From positions 20,783,869-20,847,868 of the forward strand of contig CM035809.1 in NCBI GenBank assembly GCA_020466095.1: a stretch of 64,000 bases of DNA. Direction: 5' to 3'. The stretch comes from Chlorops oryzae (taxonomy: Eukaryota > Arthropoda > Insecta > Diptera > Chloropidae). The notes under the pieces were generated by a model. The model saw only the letters and a program-made list of their open reading frames with translations. It was not told the DNA's origin and searched no databases. How positions within the stretch are numbered: position 1 is the stretch's first letter; each line of letters opens with the position of its first letter. A program made the translations under genes and the position numbers. This document shows positions 42,506-55,515 of the stretch, in pieces.

Positions 42506-43213
42506 GCCCATAAGAGTTAATAGCATCCTTGCATTAAGGGCTCATATGCGCCATAATTTATGCAAACGTTACAGCGCATCGCTTATCTACGAATTCGTAT
42601 TTCGGGTTTGTAAGTGTTGCTTTCACTGTTAATTCAATACAATTGTGGGAAAACACTTGTCAAAATGGACGAGAAGAGAAGCCAAAAGAAGGAGGTCAAA
42701 CGGCTTAAGTATATGTATATATGCAGTAAAATCTAAATTGTAATTGAATGTATTTTGCAGTAATAAGCACACGAGTCCTTGTATTTAAGTAGTACGATGG
42801 ATGAATCTAAGTACGGACATCTGAATAGAGAGAGTTTTGACTTGAGGCTTTTGGAAATTTTTGTTTTTTCATAATTGAAAATTTAATTGAAAGGATGCTA
42901 TGATTTGACCCTTGAAGCTGCTTGCAGGCTAACAATTTCAAAACATCAATTTATATCGCATTTAAATAATTTTGAAACATTCAAAATTGTGCGTGGCTGT
43001 TTTAGTTATGAAGTCCGATTGTGAATTGAGTGTGAACTGCTGGGATGTAAAATTAACTAGAAATTAGTTTTTGTAAAATTATTTATAATAACATTTATTA
43101 CATTTAAGTTCCGGCTGGCATATTCCTTGTGTGGGTAGAGGTGATTGAATAGTCATATCCTCGAGAGAAACAAAATTCTGAGTTTAAGGCGATTGAAGTT
43201 GCATGGGATTTAG

Positions 43214-43317
43214 CAGGGTCGCAACTAGACACTTTGGGGCCCGGGACAAAAAACTTCATTTTAAAATCTTTTATTTAAACTTAATTTTTAGGGGGGTCCC
43301 CTCTAGTTGTGCCACTG
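43214..43317. mobile_element. 104-bp hAT-type MITE
   Basis: Ends CAGGGTCGCAACTAGA and, inverted, CAGTGGCACAACTAGA; flanking octamers GGATTTAG (43206-43213) and GGTTTTAG (43318-43325) match at 7 of 8 positions, the hAT 8-bp duplication. Confidence 0.85.
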
Positions 43318-43895
43318 GGTTTTAGGAAGACTACCATTACTCATTTCAAGATGTGGGAGCTTTCAGTTCACCTGAATTAAAACTTATTGTTTAAACTCAA
43401 GAAAAAAAATAGAATTTTTGATTACTTGTGTCAAATTAGGCTTTATTACCTTTTTTTCTAGATGTCTGCATATTTTTAAAAGGTTAAAGGCATATTTCGA
43501 GGACACATTTTTTCATACGAGAAGGAAAGTATCACTGTTTTTCTGTGTCAAATAAGTTCCAATAAACATTTGGAGTCCTAAATGAGTCATTTATGAATCC
43601 TTTTTTGGAGCTAATGTGCTTGTTCTTCGACGCCGTCTTTGCCAATTCAAAATTCAATATTATTATTTATTTTCTCAAAATTGTGAAGCTGTTTCCCCAC
43701 TTGGCAAGTAAAGCGCTTTCATTTCCTGAAGATGAAAGTTTTTTTCCTCTAAAACTTTCTATAGAGATCAATTTTGCTTTCTGATCAACAACTCTTGGCA
43801 AGCGAAAGCAAAATACTTGTTAAATGCGCTTTACTTGCCTTAAGCCTCTTATTTTTCTCTAAATTCTGAGGCATTTTTATATATTTTAGACTCAT

Positions 43896-44016
43896 TAGTG
43901 GTATTCAAGCAACAGTGCAAACGCAGTGTGCAATATTTGCACTTGTCAAATTGCGTACAAAAAAAGCAGTGCAAATATTGCACACTGCGATTTGCACTGT
44001 TGCTTGAATACCACTA
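43896..44016. mobile_element. 121-bp near-perfect palindrome, foldback MITE or hairpin RNA locus
   Basis: Two arms of about 48-50 bp (TAGTGGTATTCAAGCAACAG ... and its complement ending 44016) are almost fully complementary around a loop of about 23 nt at 43943-43966. The outermost TA on both sides fits a mariner-type duplication. A transcript would fold into a long stem. Confidence 0.85.
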
Positions 44017-45186
44017 TTTTGAATTCATATTTCTCAGCTCTCGGAAAGTGTTTCCTTGGATAACACATATTTCAGTAAATATCAAGAATTCTTATATATT
44101 TTTTTTTTTTGTATTTTAAAAGTCCTGTCTTATTTTTTAGGCAAGTATTTTGCATGCTTTTTTCAAGCTTAACTTTCTTCTAATACTTTGAGAAAATCCA
44201 AAAAATGTATATTGGTTTAAAGACAGGCTTTAAGGACTGATATTTTCAGGTGAGGGGTATCACTCTACTTACTGCATGCAAAAAATGTCCATTTGATATC
44301 AAGAAATATTAAAGTTTCCGCTATTTTGAAGTAAGGACATTACTTGCTTTTCTCGAGTGGCATGAATCAATTTGGACATGATCAAGACTTTTGAGAATTG
44401 CCTTTTTGAATCGGATAATGACTGTAGGTATTCAGTACATATAAACGAGCAGGTGTGGGCAGAAACAGAACTCAAATTTTTATCAAATCAGCAACCAAGT
44501 CTTTAAGCTCCTTCAACTTTCTTTGTCAAAGGAGTTGCTTGCTGTGGCTTGCTTGACTTTTTACAAAGAAATTCCAATTTTCTTACAATAATTAGTCAAT
44601 TTGGATATGTAATAAAAATATTATATATTCATTCATTTAATCAGTTTTTTTTTTGATTTTATTATTAATATTTGCAAAATATAGTGAATTAAAGCACTTT
44701 CAAAATCGAAAAATATCAAGAAATATAAAAAAAATGGAAATTCTAGCGAATTCCCAAACCGTTTATGGTATTTAAAATAAATAAAAAACGTGGGGTGTCG
44801 TTATACCTTAAAGCTTAACCTAAAATTTTTTAAACAAAATTCAGTAGTAAAGGCATTTCACTCAGTCATGGTATAACATTTTTTCCAGCTAATCAGACCC
44901 AGACGAATTTTTTTATTTATTTGTATTTTTTTTTTCTTCTCAGAGGACCTTTTATCTTTTTAGAATTTTTACGATTTTGGCTGAAAATAATTTGGCTACA
45001 AACATTTTTCTATTTTTAGGTAAACATTGAACTTTCGAAAATGATAAGAAAAAAAAAAAAATGAAATTCTCCGCAAATTTTTCGTGGAGCTCACCAAAGT
45101 CATTCACATTGAATCGCTGTCCTTGACGTATTTATATGTATGAATTTTCTTTCAAACATTTCTTAACCCTCTAATGCATGCATTTT

Positions 45187-45755
45187 TATACCCGACACAC
45201 TCTGTGTCGAGGGTATATTGCGTTTGTTGGGTTGTGTGTAACACCCAGAACCAGTCGAGATAGACCATACAAAATGTATATAGAAATGGTCAGCGTCACC
45301 AGGAGATTCGATTTAGACATGTCCGTCTGTCTGTATACAGTTATCTTATCGAAGGAGTTGAGCTATCTTGACAAAATTTGGTATGCGTGCTCATGGAGAC
45401 ATGAGTAACAGAAGACAAGTTCGAGAATGGACCCGATCGGACCATTTTTAGGGGTACCTCTAGTACTAGGGTCTGTCACAAAAATCCCAAAAATGCCTCA
45501 AAAGCGGACTTTATTGAAATATTTCAATGAAACTTAGAACTCAAGCGTATATATAAGGGTCCGATTAGAATCTCAAAAAAATTGAAAAATTAGGCGTGGC
45601 AAATGGGCGGTTTTTATAAAGAAATTTAACAAAAGTCGGTATATGGGCCCAATATGTCCTTAAACACCTCTTGATATTAAAAATTATTCGAACATAAGTG
45701 TCTGTGTCGGGTATTCTATTGTCAGGCTCGCCTGACTATAACACCCTTACTTGTT
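45187..45755 (+). repeat. dispersed repeat (TACCCGACAC family), copy 4, reference copy
   Basis: About 569 bp, best preserved. 5' foldback TACCCGACACA-CTC-TGTGTCGAGGGTA; 3' foldback AGTCAGGC-TCG-CCTGACT followed by ATAACACCCTTACTTGTT. No terminal inverted repeat joins the two ends and there is no poly(A), so it is neither a simple MITE nor a LINE. Hairpins near both ends suggest a Helitron/Helentron-like non-autonomous element, which I cannot confirm. Confidence 0.85.
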
Positions 45756-45794
45756 ACTCTAGCAATGCACTGTGAACCAAAATGAAGAGTGGAC

Positions 45795-45799
<5 letters not shown>

Positions 45800-45839
<40 letters not shown>

Positions 45840-45865
45840 TCTCTCACTCTTTTTATCTCTGTCTT

Positions 45866-45920
<55 letters not shown>

Positions 45921-45970
45921 ATCTCTCTTTATCTCTCTCTTTCGCTCTCTCTCTTTCTCTCTCTCTTTAT
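45800..45970. repeat. (CT)n microsatellite
   Basis: Two CTCTCT tracts with TTTATC/TTTCGC interruptions, beginning 45 bp after the dispersed repeat. The Leu/Ser ORFs across it are artefacts. Confidence 0.95.
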
Positions 45971-47164
45971 TTATTTTAGATTTTTTGGTATCGAATTGGC
46001 GATCGTGACTATTTTAGTGACATCCGCCTTAAGGCGGCTTATGCATTAGAGTGTTAAAGGCACTTCGAGAGTAGAAACTTCTCTTAAAAATACTCTTAAG
46101 AACACTAACATAAATGCCCTTTAAATTTATCTTGCAGCAATAAGAAAGTTCATTTACAAAAGATTACATTCCGATTACACCGCAAGAGACAAGTCTCTGA
46201 GAAAAAGCAACAATAGGGTCTAGTGAAAAAAAAAGAGGAAAAGAGGTTAACCGAATAGGAAATGGAAATTAAGAGATCTTCATTTAGAGTCCATAAGAAA
46301 ACGGCCAAGTGAATTAGCTAACAAATTAAATCCAAATTTGCGACTAGTCTCAAAGTAGTCCAACACCATTCGGCATTGCCGCAGGGAAGCTTGCGTTTGA
46401 GAATAAAAGTATGCGTGACTCGTCGAATTCGAATGTTAATGGTTATGGTTAATAGGAAGCTATGGTCTTAATGTGATTCCTCATCACCCTTTTTCGGTTT
46501 TGCGTTTAAAGAAAATTTTATTCCGATAAATGCTTTGAAGAATTTCACTAAAAATAGTTATTCATGTAATGAATTGTTGCGTGACTTCCGGTGCTAATCT
46601 ACGATATTGTATCCAAACTTTACGTGTCTCAGTCCGTCGGCGTGTCTGTCTATTTATTATCCAACGTTAAGGTTGCCAAGTTACATTCATAGATTTTTGT
46701 TGTTGTGCGTTATATTTATACAATATTTCGATATTCGTTCAAAGGATTCATTGAGAAAATTCCAAGCTACGTGCGTGACTCTATTGAATGTTGATTATTA
46801 ATATTGAGACTGTTAAAAAAAAAAGTGGGAATAATTTTATAATAGGTATATTCAAAAATTTAAATAAGACCTTAAATCGGAGCATTGCAACGCCTTGAGC
46901 AGGGTTCTCCTTCAATTATTTATTTTAGTTTTATTACAGCTGGAAGAATCTTCAGAGGAAGAGACTACTCCATTATATTTCCGCAGTGTTTTTGATTTTT
47001 TGTTGTTTTTTTTTTACGATAACCTTTCAAAAGAAATTTCTGTCACTTGATTCTAAAGTTTTATTTTGGACTCATATTTCGTAGTCTCATGCTTTTACAA
47101 ACTGAATTTCCCCAATAAAAATCTAATTTTCCACACAGTTCATACATTCACATAAAACAGTAAG

Positions 47165-47600
47165 AAGGCCAGGCAGACGTGGCCTCTTGTAAGTCAGAAA
47201 AGAACAGAGGAGCTCCTAAAGCTGCCTCAAAGTCGCCTTTCTGTGCTAGTTGGAGGACTGACCCGACATTGTTTGAATCACCCTCACGAAAGAAGATTGA
47301 AAGAGCCAGCCTTCGATTTTTGTAGAAGTTGCCAGGACGAGGAGGAGGAAGAAACTCCTCAGCACCTGCTTTTGCAGTGTCCGGGTTATATTCTTAAATC
47401 ACTTTCTGAAACTGGTCTTATCGACCCGTTGAATATACATATCTAGCATCATTGAAAGCACTAATTGGTTCAATCAAAAAGAAAAAGAAAAAAGAGAAGA
47501 GAAGAGAAGAGATGGGGTATCACAATGGACCTGCCTGGTCTAAGTGAGCCAGAAGGGCGGCCCATCTAACTCAAGCAAATCGAACCTAAAATTTGACAAC
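47165..47600 (+). mobile_element. non-LTR retrotransposon 3' fragment (ORF2 end plus 3' UTR)
   Basis: The + frame reads TWPLVSQKRTEELLKLPQSR, then GGLTRHCLNHPHERRL and the zinc-knuckle-like FCRSCQDEEEEETPQHLLLQC (CxxC...H....C), the conserved end of ORF2 in I/R1/Jockey-group LINEs; stop at 47444-47446 with a likely small frameshift just before it. The 3' UTR includes GGTATCACAATGGACC..GGTCTAAGTGAG. 5'-truncated, as most LINE copies are. Confidence 0.85.
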
Positions 47601-50237
47601 TCTTATATGTCAGAAATGACTAAGAAAGAGCACACGATCGAATGTCTACTTACAGCTTGTTAAAAAAATCTGGTCTACAATGAAATTAAACAAAAAGAAA
47701 ACATTGACAGTGTTGCTTTCAGTATTATTTGCTTCCAACTTCAACAAAAAAAAAAAAACAAATGCAAGGCGAATTTATCCGTTTGAGTAGAGGATATTGG
47801 ATTTTGTTTTCAATCACTCCAAAGGTTAAAAAATTCCGACCTTCACTCGTTTAGATTGGAAAAATATAAATAAAACGCAAAATCAAAAATTCAAACAAAA
47901 AAATTGCGAAAAGGTTCGCGCCCAAGCTTTTCATGCAAACGACGAGATCCCTTCGAGCGCGCATACGAACGCCATTGATTTGTTTATAAATGCGCATTTA
48001 TGCTTTGTATTCAGCGCCAAGGAACAAATAAACTTCAAGAATGTTATTAATATTTATGCATTGATACGTCACCAGGCTCACGCTTATTGTGCACGCACAG
48101 ACGGTGAATGGCTTTAGTTTCAATGCTTTCATGGAATAGGTACACGAACCCCGCTGAAAAGGACCCTGTTCGTTTTCGTTAATGGAAATGAAAATCTTTG
48201 CATATAAATAAAGTCATTTCAGGCTTTCATGCAACAGGACTTAGGATGAAATTGTGAAAAAAAAAAAAAAAAAAAATCGTCGGAAAAAAATCGATGCTTC
48301 ATGTGAGCTAAAAGATTGGATTCTCAACTTGTTTCGTCGTGTTCGGTATGTACGTATTTTATGTTTGCGTGCATGGAAGTGAGTCTGACTGGTCTGCAAC
48401 TACTCCTCAATTTGGTCACAAATGTACCAGTATTATAACTGAGAAAGTACAACCTTCATTTTGAATTATTTTAATAGAAGAATTTTGTGGTTAAAAGGGA
48501 ATTGACTGGCGCTGCCTAAGACTAAGGAAAAAATCCCTAAATCCCTTTTTGCCTTGGAAGAATATCTAGAAAAGAAAACAGTGCAACGCTGATTAGAAAT
48601 TATTTTCATGGTCCGTAACCATTTACGTTGGGTTGAAAAACTTCGTGCATACTCAAAGGGAGTGGATTTTTTTCTTCCGATTTTTTGGTGAACATTTTTA
48701 AACTTTGCAGCGGCAAAACGGTATCAAGTACTGCTCGGATGCAGTTCGTGTATAAAGTTATAGTCTTTATATATTTTCATCAAATAATTTTGAAAAAATG
48801 TTCATTGGCTTGGGAGCTATAGGCCATACAAAATATAATATGATACAAAACACTTCAAATTTTAGGAATTTTTGAAGCAATTTTCACGTACTAGATAGAG
48901 TTTTTTCGGTTCGGTTTCTATTAAAACTATTTTAAATGAGTGCAGAGCTATAAATTGTGATAGAAAGGAAATTAAAATATTTAAAGGATTACAAGATATA
49001 GCCATAACAAAGTGAGTAATTTAATTCTCGGCCCCACTTTTTGAAGTCTATTTAAAAAAAAAGTAGAGGTCACTTAACAAAACTGAGTATGAGGCGTTGT
49101 TATCCTTACCGAGCACTTTCAAAAACAGTTGTCAAATTTTTGCTTACAAAAATCGTGTCGCACTGTGTAAGTCTACGTTCGAAGAGAGAGAACCACAATA
49201 ATTTCGAAATCCCAACTGAACGTATTGTGAGGCCTTCTACTTTGAATTAAGACTCACAAATAACTCCTTTTGGACTTGAAAGGTTTCTCGGGGCGGAAGT
49301 CCTGTTTATTTGCATAGAAAAATCATAAATATATAGACTAGTCATTTTCCGATTAGTCCAGGTGCAGGTAATACGTTTGTAATAAATTAACCTTTTCATT
49401 ACTACTGGGAATATATGCGCTCAAATATTTGATATAATTTTACAGTTGATTTCAAGAAAGTCAGAATAAGGATGGCGTTAGTAAATTTTCAGCTACGTTT
49501 TCATTTAATTCTTTATGTGTCTATATTCGTATGGCTTACTTTAGTATTTGTGTGCTACGTTCTTTGAAAATGACGTGACTTTTATACTATCAGACAAACA
49601 CAAACTTACAACGGAAGTCGTTTTTTTATTTTATTTTATTTTTCTTTCACTATTGAACATATTAGGCGGATTTGCATTTGAAGTGCTTCTTCGTTCGTTC
49701 TTTCTCTCGTTCGGTCGTTGGTGTTGCCTACCAACCGCCAGCAGCTTTCGTGAGGTGCCAAAAAGTAAAACTTTCTTGAACTTCGTTTCCGTTTCCGCCA
49801 TTGCTGATGCTACCCACCTACCGTTGTTTCTGCTGCTTCTACTGCCTCTAAAGACGACTACGAACGATTCTGCGAACGATTCTGCGAACTTGCTCTAAGG
49901 CACTCAAAACCGTGTTAATTCAGTCGTTAGCAGCGTTCAAACATATTCAAACAAAAATGTATTCATATGTATGCGTGCATGTACATTTATACGTGTTATG
50001 GCCCACAATCACCTGCATAAAAGACATTTTCGCCTAGGTATGTGCTATGCTTTTTTTTTTTTTTTTTGTAACTTTTTTCCATTTTCTTTCGGCTTACTTT
50101 TTAGCTTTGCCAATTCGATGCTTGTCGAATTTAAATCCTTCGGGGATTTGTGCTTTTCTACAATTTAGTTTAGTTCTTCTTTCCGTTGGAAAAAGATTCG
50201 CCTTGCTTTCCTTTTCCGGCTTAGCCTTTGTTTCTCC

Positions 50238-50263
50238 ATGTGTGTGTGTGTGTGTGTGTGTGT
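50238..50263. repeat. (TG)n microsatellite
   Basis: Uninterrupted TGTGTG tract of about 26 bp. Flanks 49540-50640 are T/C-rich with overlapping ORFs in all + frames, none protein-like. Confidence 0.9.
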
Positions 50264-51004
50264 TGCTGGTGACACTTTCGTATGTGTTTCCTTCGATAAC
50301 ACTTTTAATGGACCTTGCAGCTTAAGAAAGCCAACAAACTTTCACTGTGCCTATTTCCTTACACCTTTTCCTCCCTCAGAAAACACGTTTGAGTATGTGT
50401 GCGAATCCTCCTATGCGGATGGGTGTGCGATTGTGTGTTTGTTATCCTGCTTCTTGCTGTTTACAAAATATAATTTTTTTTTTCTCATCTTTCTCTCTAA
50501 TATTTTCACTTCAAGTTGTTTCTTTTATATATAGTGTTTGGTATTTTATGAATATATGTACGTGCTTTTGCTAATGTTTTCGTTAAGAAAATTGATGACA
50601 AAGCGTTAAAGCGGAAACGTGACTGTGTGTGAGTGTAATGAAAAAAGATTAGCTTTTAGATTTTTTCCTCATACACGAACATCATCCCTTTTTCCCCGCC
50701 CCAACTAGCGTCAGCATATTTATATTTTGCCTATTTTTTATGGGAATATATATTTTCCTGGGAATTGCTTTGTATGTATGTGTATGATGGGATATGTTGA
50801 AGACGAGGATAAAGGAGTGTAAATATTCGATCAAGCTTCAGTAAAATTGATTGAGGATGCTTGTTCAATGTATTTGGGACTGTAGAGAGAGAGAACGAGA
50901 AAGGAGATGCATAAAGGATTGCCTTTCTCAGTGCTGAAACTTGCTTAATGGGTCGTCATAATTTTCGTCTTGTTTGCCGTGTCTCACTTCATTTGTCAAG
51001 CTAT

Positions 51005-51800
51005 CTTCCAGAGCTCCAGCTGGAAGCGACTTTTTCAAGTGTTTTATTTGAGCTCAATTTTTTCCTATCGCGAAGTACTCAAAATGACCTCGGAGAAAAC
51101 TGATTCTGCATTCAGTCCGAAGTTGACTTATGAAGGTGATCTAGTGTTCGGTGGATCACTTCATGCATTAATTTACCTTTAAGAGTCCCAGTTGGGCGCC
51201 ACTTTTTCAAGTGTCTTATGTAAGCTCAATTTTGTTCCTAGGTACTCTATCGTGAAATTCTCAAAATGGCCTCGGAGAAAAAAGACTTAGTCCTTAGTAG
51301 ACTTATGAAGGTGGTCTTGTGCTAAGCTATCTTAAAGAGTCCCTAGTTGGGCGCCACTTTCTCAAGAGTCTTACCTTATCTACAATCAGTCCTTGGAAGA
51401 CTTATGAAGGAGGTTTTGTGTTCGGGGTTTTCCTTTGTACTTCAAGTTATCCTTATGAGCCCTAGTTGGGCGCCAACTTTTTTTTAGTCCATCTGTATTG
51501 TCTTAAGGAAGCCTTTAAAAAAATAATTTATTATTTAAGTCTCGAGCAGACTTTGTGAAGCCCCTGTTATTTTCGGATCCCCACTTCTTATTTCAAGTTA
51601 TCTTCAATAGCCCCATTTGGGAGTCACTTTTTCCGGCTTATTTGAACTCGATTTTTATCCTAATGTTATTTTACGAAATATTCAACGAATCCTGAAAGGG
51701 AAGCCCAGTCCCTAGCTCCAGTCTGTCTTGTTTTCGCAGTCCCAATTTTACTGCAAGCTATTGTTAAGACCCCAGTTGGGCGCCTTTTTTATGGGATATT
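51005..51800 (+). repeat. degenerate tandem array, ~120-170-bp unit with a GTTGGGCGCCA core
   Basis: The core (A)G(A)CCCNAGTTGGGCGCCACTTTTTCAAG recurs at about 51012 (diverged), 51183, 51336, 51456, 51606 (diverged) and 51765. Between cores the words AGCTCAATTTT, CTCAAAATGRCCTCGG and GACTTATGAAGG also repeat. Decay increases toward both ends. An ORF over unit 1 (50970-51182) is incidental. Confidence 0.85.
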
Positions 51801-51979
51801 ATTTGACACCTTTTTTTTAGTGGCCCCTTGAAATGTTTTCGGCTATTGAAAACAGGGAATACTACCGTCTAGAACGTTGAAAAAATTTTTCCGTTGTTAA
51901 AATAAAAGCAACCATCAACTGGAATCATGTTCAACATCGCCGAAACTCCTTTCGAAAAAAAAAAAGGATGAAACTTTTC

Positions 51980-52400
51980 ATTGAGAAAACGAGCTACCCG
52001 TGAATGACCACTAGACAAACATTCTATGATCTAGAACACGACCCCTCAGACGTCTCCTTAAGTGTATTTCAAAGAACAACAACAAAGAGAGAAAAAAAAC
52101 ATCAGAGTCCGTGAAAGCAAAAATCGCAAAATCATCAGCAACAACAACAACAACAACAGCAGTCGTAAGGTGGAGTGGCAGTATCGGCAGTACTTCAACT
52201 CGAATAATAGCGCTGAGCCAGCAGCACCAGCAATCAAAGGTTCAAGTTTCAATTCACAAATCGCAAATCGCAGCACCTCCGTGAGTGAGGGCAAACAAGT
52301 GAGTGCGAACGATACACCCGAGAGATAGAGAGATAGAGAGAAAGAGACAGAGACAGAATATTGCAAATCATTGCAATGCGCAACTCCTGCAACAGTCATT
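51980..52400 (+). other. possible 5' exon of an unknown + strand gene
   Basis: CTCAGAC near 52046 resembles an initiator, followed by CAACAACAA/AACAAC runs, CAG-rich sequence and two strong donor-like sites (CC|GTGAGTGA near 52280 and CAA|GTGAGTGC near 52300), the look of a fly 5' UTR exon. An 88-codon ORF (52062-52328) has a plausible composition (KVEWQYRQYFNSNNSAEPAA) but no homology I recognise. Nothing downstream to 54300 can be linked to it. Confidence 0.3.
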
Positions 52401-54299
52401 ATGAGGCTAAGCTAAGCACCAAGAATACCAGCGGCAACAACTGTGGCTCCTACTAACTATGGTCTTCCAAGCATCGGCTTGGTCCAGATTATCCCAGTCG
52501 AAGAACATTGGGGCAAGTATAATCCGAGCGACAAAATAGACAATTCAAGGGAATAGTGGCGACGACGAAGGCGAAGTGGGAAAGTGTAGGTAGTTCGTGA
52601 TTTTGATTTTTCGTCTTTCGTTTCTCATCAATTTTTGTTCGTTCCTTTTTGTTTGGATTTGAGAACTTTGCTTTGGGATTTTGTTTGTGATTCCACACTC
52701 ATTTCGTCCGGCTATCAGAGAATGCTCCTACTTGACTCTAATAAAAACAAACATGATTTCATGAATTTTCACGTCGAATCAGAGAGTGGTATTTCCGCCT
52801 TTTTCCAACCAAGGCACCGTAGAAGCTGATGATCCCAAATATAGGCATTCACAGTTCACAACAGTTGGAAGTTAATCCTTTGAGTAAGCCGAAAGGGATA
52901 TATCCATTCAGTGTCGAGGTATTTCTTTATGTCCTTTCGAGCGTTCGACTGCCGCTCGACTCTATTGAGAATGTTTGCATGTGCGTGTGTGTATCTGTGC
53001 GTGGCAGGATATTTGGGAGTTTTTGTTTTCGGTCTTTTTTTTTTGTTCATTTCGTTGTCCTCTTTTTTGTTTTTGTCCTGTTTCTTTTTGTCCTTTTTTG
53101 GGATGTTTTCTTTTTGTCTATTTTTCTTGGTATGTTTCTGCTTGTTGCAATCATAAAAATGAATATTTATGTTTCATATTTCGGGCGTGAGCATAAAAAC
53201 AAGAAGGACGAAAAAAAAAAGAAATATATGCAACTTTCGCTCCAAGGGCACTTCAAAAATTGTATACGATTATTGGAAAACAAAATGGGGTGGTGCTAGC
53301 TGCAATGCGGATGCTTATAAAAAAAAAAATGGGCTCATATACAAGCCCATGTGTGTGTATGGGTGGCTGTAATATTTTTTATTTAGCTTTGCACTTGATG
53401 CGTTGTTAAGAGTCACTGAAGAGTCTTTGATATGAAAAAGAATTGAATATAAAAAATATTTTCCATTTTTCCCCCCTTTTCCTTTCTTTATTTTTTGGGT
53501 GAGAAGCAAAAACGTTGCTCACGGGTCGAATGAATAACTTGACACTATGTTGTGCATCCGATTTTGAGTGAATTTTTATTTAGCGAATGCCGAAATGAAA
53601 ACTGAAAGTGGAAGAAAAGAAAAAAAATGTTCTATATTTTACTTGACTTGCGATGATTGAATTGATTCGGGTGCACGAGCATGGCGACCGAGTTCCAGTT
53701 TCAAAGAAATTCGAAACGGTTTTTTCTGCTAAACTAAATATTTGGAACTAGATTCGATTCGTTTGACTTTCCGATTTCCGATTCAAATTGATTTTTTTTT
53801 TTGTAGAAATCCTTTTGCAGAAGAAAGGAATCCTTTTTTGTGGTGAATTTTCTAATATTTTAAAATTTTTTTGAGGCAACTGTTGCAACGTGTGGTGTGG
53901 GCTCAATCGCCTTTGATCGAGTTGAAACAAAAAAATAATAAAGAAATAAAAATATCAATTAATTTCGCAAATGAAAGTCAAAGCAGAAATTTCTAAGGAA
54001 AGCAGGAAAATTGAAAAAGTTTTACTGTTCCACAAAAAAAAAAAAAAACGAAAGGGAATGGAAAATTCTGAAGAGGAATCTTAAATGAGAAAATCGTGAT
54101 GGGACAATTTTGATCGATATTTTTCTTCTACTATATTTCCTAGCGAAGTTTTTCTATTTTTAAAAAGTGGTAAAAAATTCTGAAGAGTTTTGTCAAAAAT
54201 ATGAAAACTCCATAGTCAGTGGAAAAGCGTTTCAGAATCAGGGGCTTGTAGACTTTTACTGGTACTAAGAGCTTGGGTACAATAGTCCGAGAGTAATGT

Positions 54300-54452
54300 A
54301 TGCGAGCGAGAGAGAGAGAGAATGAGAGAGAGTGAAAGAGAAAGAGAAAGAGAAAGAGAAAGAGAAAGGGAGAGAGAGAAAGAGTGATGGAGAGAAAGAG
54401 AGAGAGAGTGATAGAGAGAAAGAGAGAGAGAGATAGAGAGTAATAGAGTGAA

Positions 54453-54548
<96 letters not shown>

Positions 54549-55285
54549 AGAGAGAGAAAGAGAGAAGAGAGAGAAGAGAGAAAGAGAGAAGAGAGAGAGA
54601 GAGAGAAAGAGAGAGAAAGAGAAGAGAAGAGAGAGAGAGAAAGAGAGAGAAGAGAGAGAGAGGAGAAAGAGAGAAAGAGAGAGAGAGAAAGAGAGAGAAA
54701 AAGAGAAGAGAGAGAAGAGAGAGGGAGAGAGAGAGGGAGAGAGAGAGGAAGAGAGGGAGAGAGGGAGAGAGAGAGAGAAAGAGAAAGAAAAAGAGAGAAA
54801 GGGGAAAGAGAGAGAAAGAGAGAAAGAGAGAGTGTGATAGAGAGAAAGAGAGAGATAGAGAGAGATAGAGAGATAGAGAAAGATATAGAGAGACAGATAG
54901 AGAGAGACAGAGATAGATGGAGAGGGAGAAAGAGAGAGGGAGAGAGGGTGGGAGAAAAAGAAAGGTAAAGAGATAGACAGAGGTAGAGAGAAGGAGAGAG
55001 AGGGAGAGAGAGGTAGAGAGAGGGAGAGAGAGGTAGAGAGAGGGAGAGAGAGGGAGAGAGAGGGAGAGAGAGGGAGAGAGAGGTAGAGAGAGGGAGAGAG
55101 AGGGGAGAGAGAGGGAGAGAGAGGAGAGAGAGGAGAGAGAGAGGAGAGAGAGGGAGAGAGAGGGAGAGAGAGGGAGAGAGAGGGAGAGAGAGGGAGAAAG
55201 AGGGAGAGATAGATACAGAGAGATACAGAGAGAGAGAAATACAGGGAGAATGATACAGAGAGATAGACGGAGAGCGAGATAGAGA
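54300..55285. repeat. ~1-kb GAGA-type microsatellite block
   Basis: Almost pure (GA)n with GGGAGAGA, GATAGAGA and GAAAGAGA sub-arrays, the last with a regular 10-bp phase (GAGAGGGAGA, about 55000-55200). Ser/Leu-rich minus-strand ORFs of over 300 codons are artefacts. GAGA factor-type proteins bind such DNA, which is only a possibility here. Confidence 0.95.
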
Positions 55286-55311
55286 AAGTTTCACGCATTG
55301 ATCTCGGATTA

Positions 55312-55515
55312 TTGTTCCCAGGTCCTCAAGCTAATAGCCGGAGATGCCTACTTACGATGCAAGAGGTTCTGGGTTTAACTCCAAGCTCGGTCGTGGATGT
55401 TAGCCTTGTCGTTTTTTCTCTTTCTGTTCTTCTTTGTTTTCCCATTTTTCGTGGTATCACAACAGATCCGTTTGGAGACTTACTATGTCACCTCTCAAGG
55501 TTGCAGCTACACTAA
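55312..55515 (+). mobile_element. probable second, divergent SINE
   Basis: Box B-like GGGTTTAACTCC at about 55370 within GATGCAAGAGGTTCTGGGTTT, then a T-rich middle and the tail GGTATCACAACAGATCCG..GACTTACTATGTC, resembling the tail of the SINE at 22710. No target duplication identified. Confidence 0.45.

Noticed and set aside
51005..51800. CRISPR-like or tRNA gene array
   Set aside because: Eukaryotic context, diverged units of unequal length, and no cloverleaf or box A/B around the GTTGGGCGCCA core.
54140..55298. Minus-strand ORFs of 360-384 codons made of Ser-Leu repeats
   Set aside because: Produced by the GAGA block, which lacks stop codons in these frames; two different frames are open at once.
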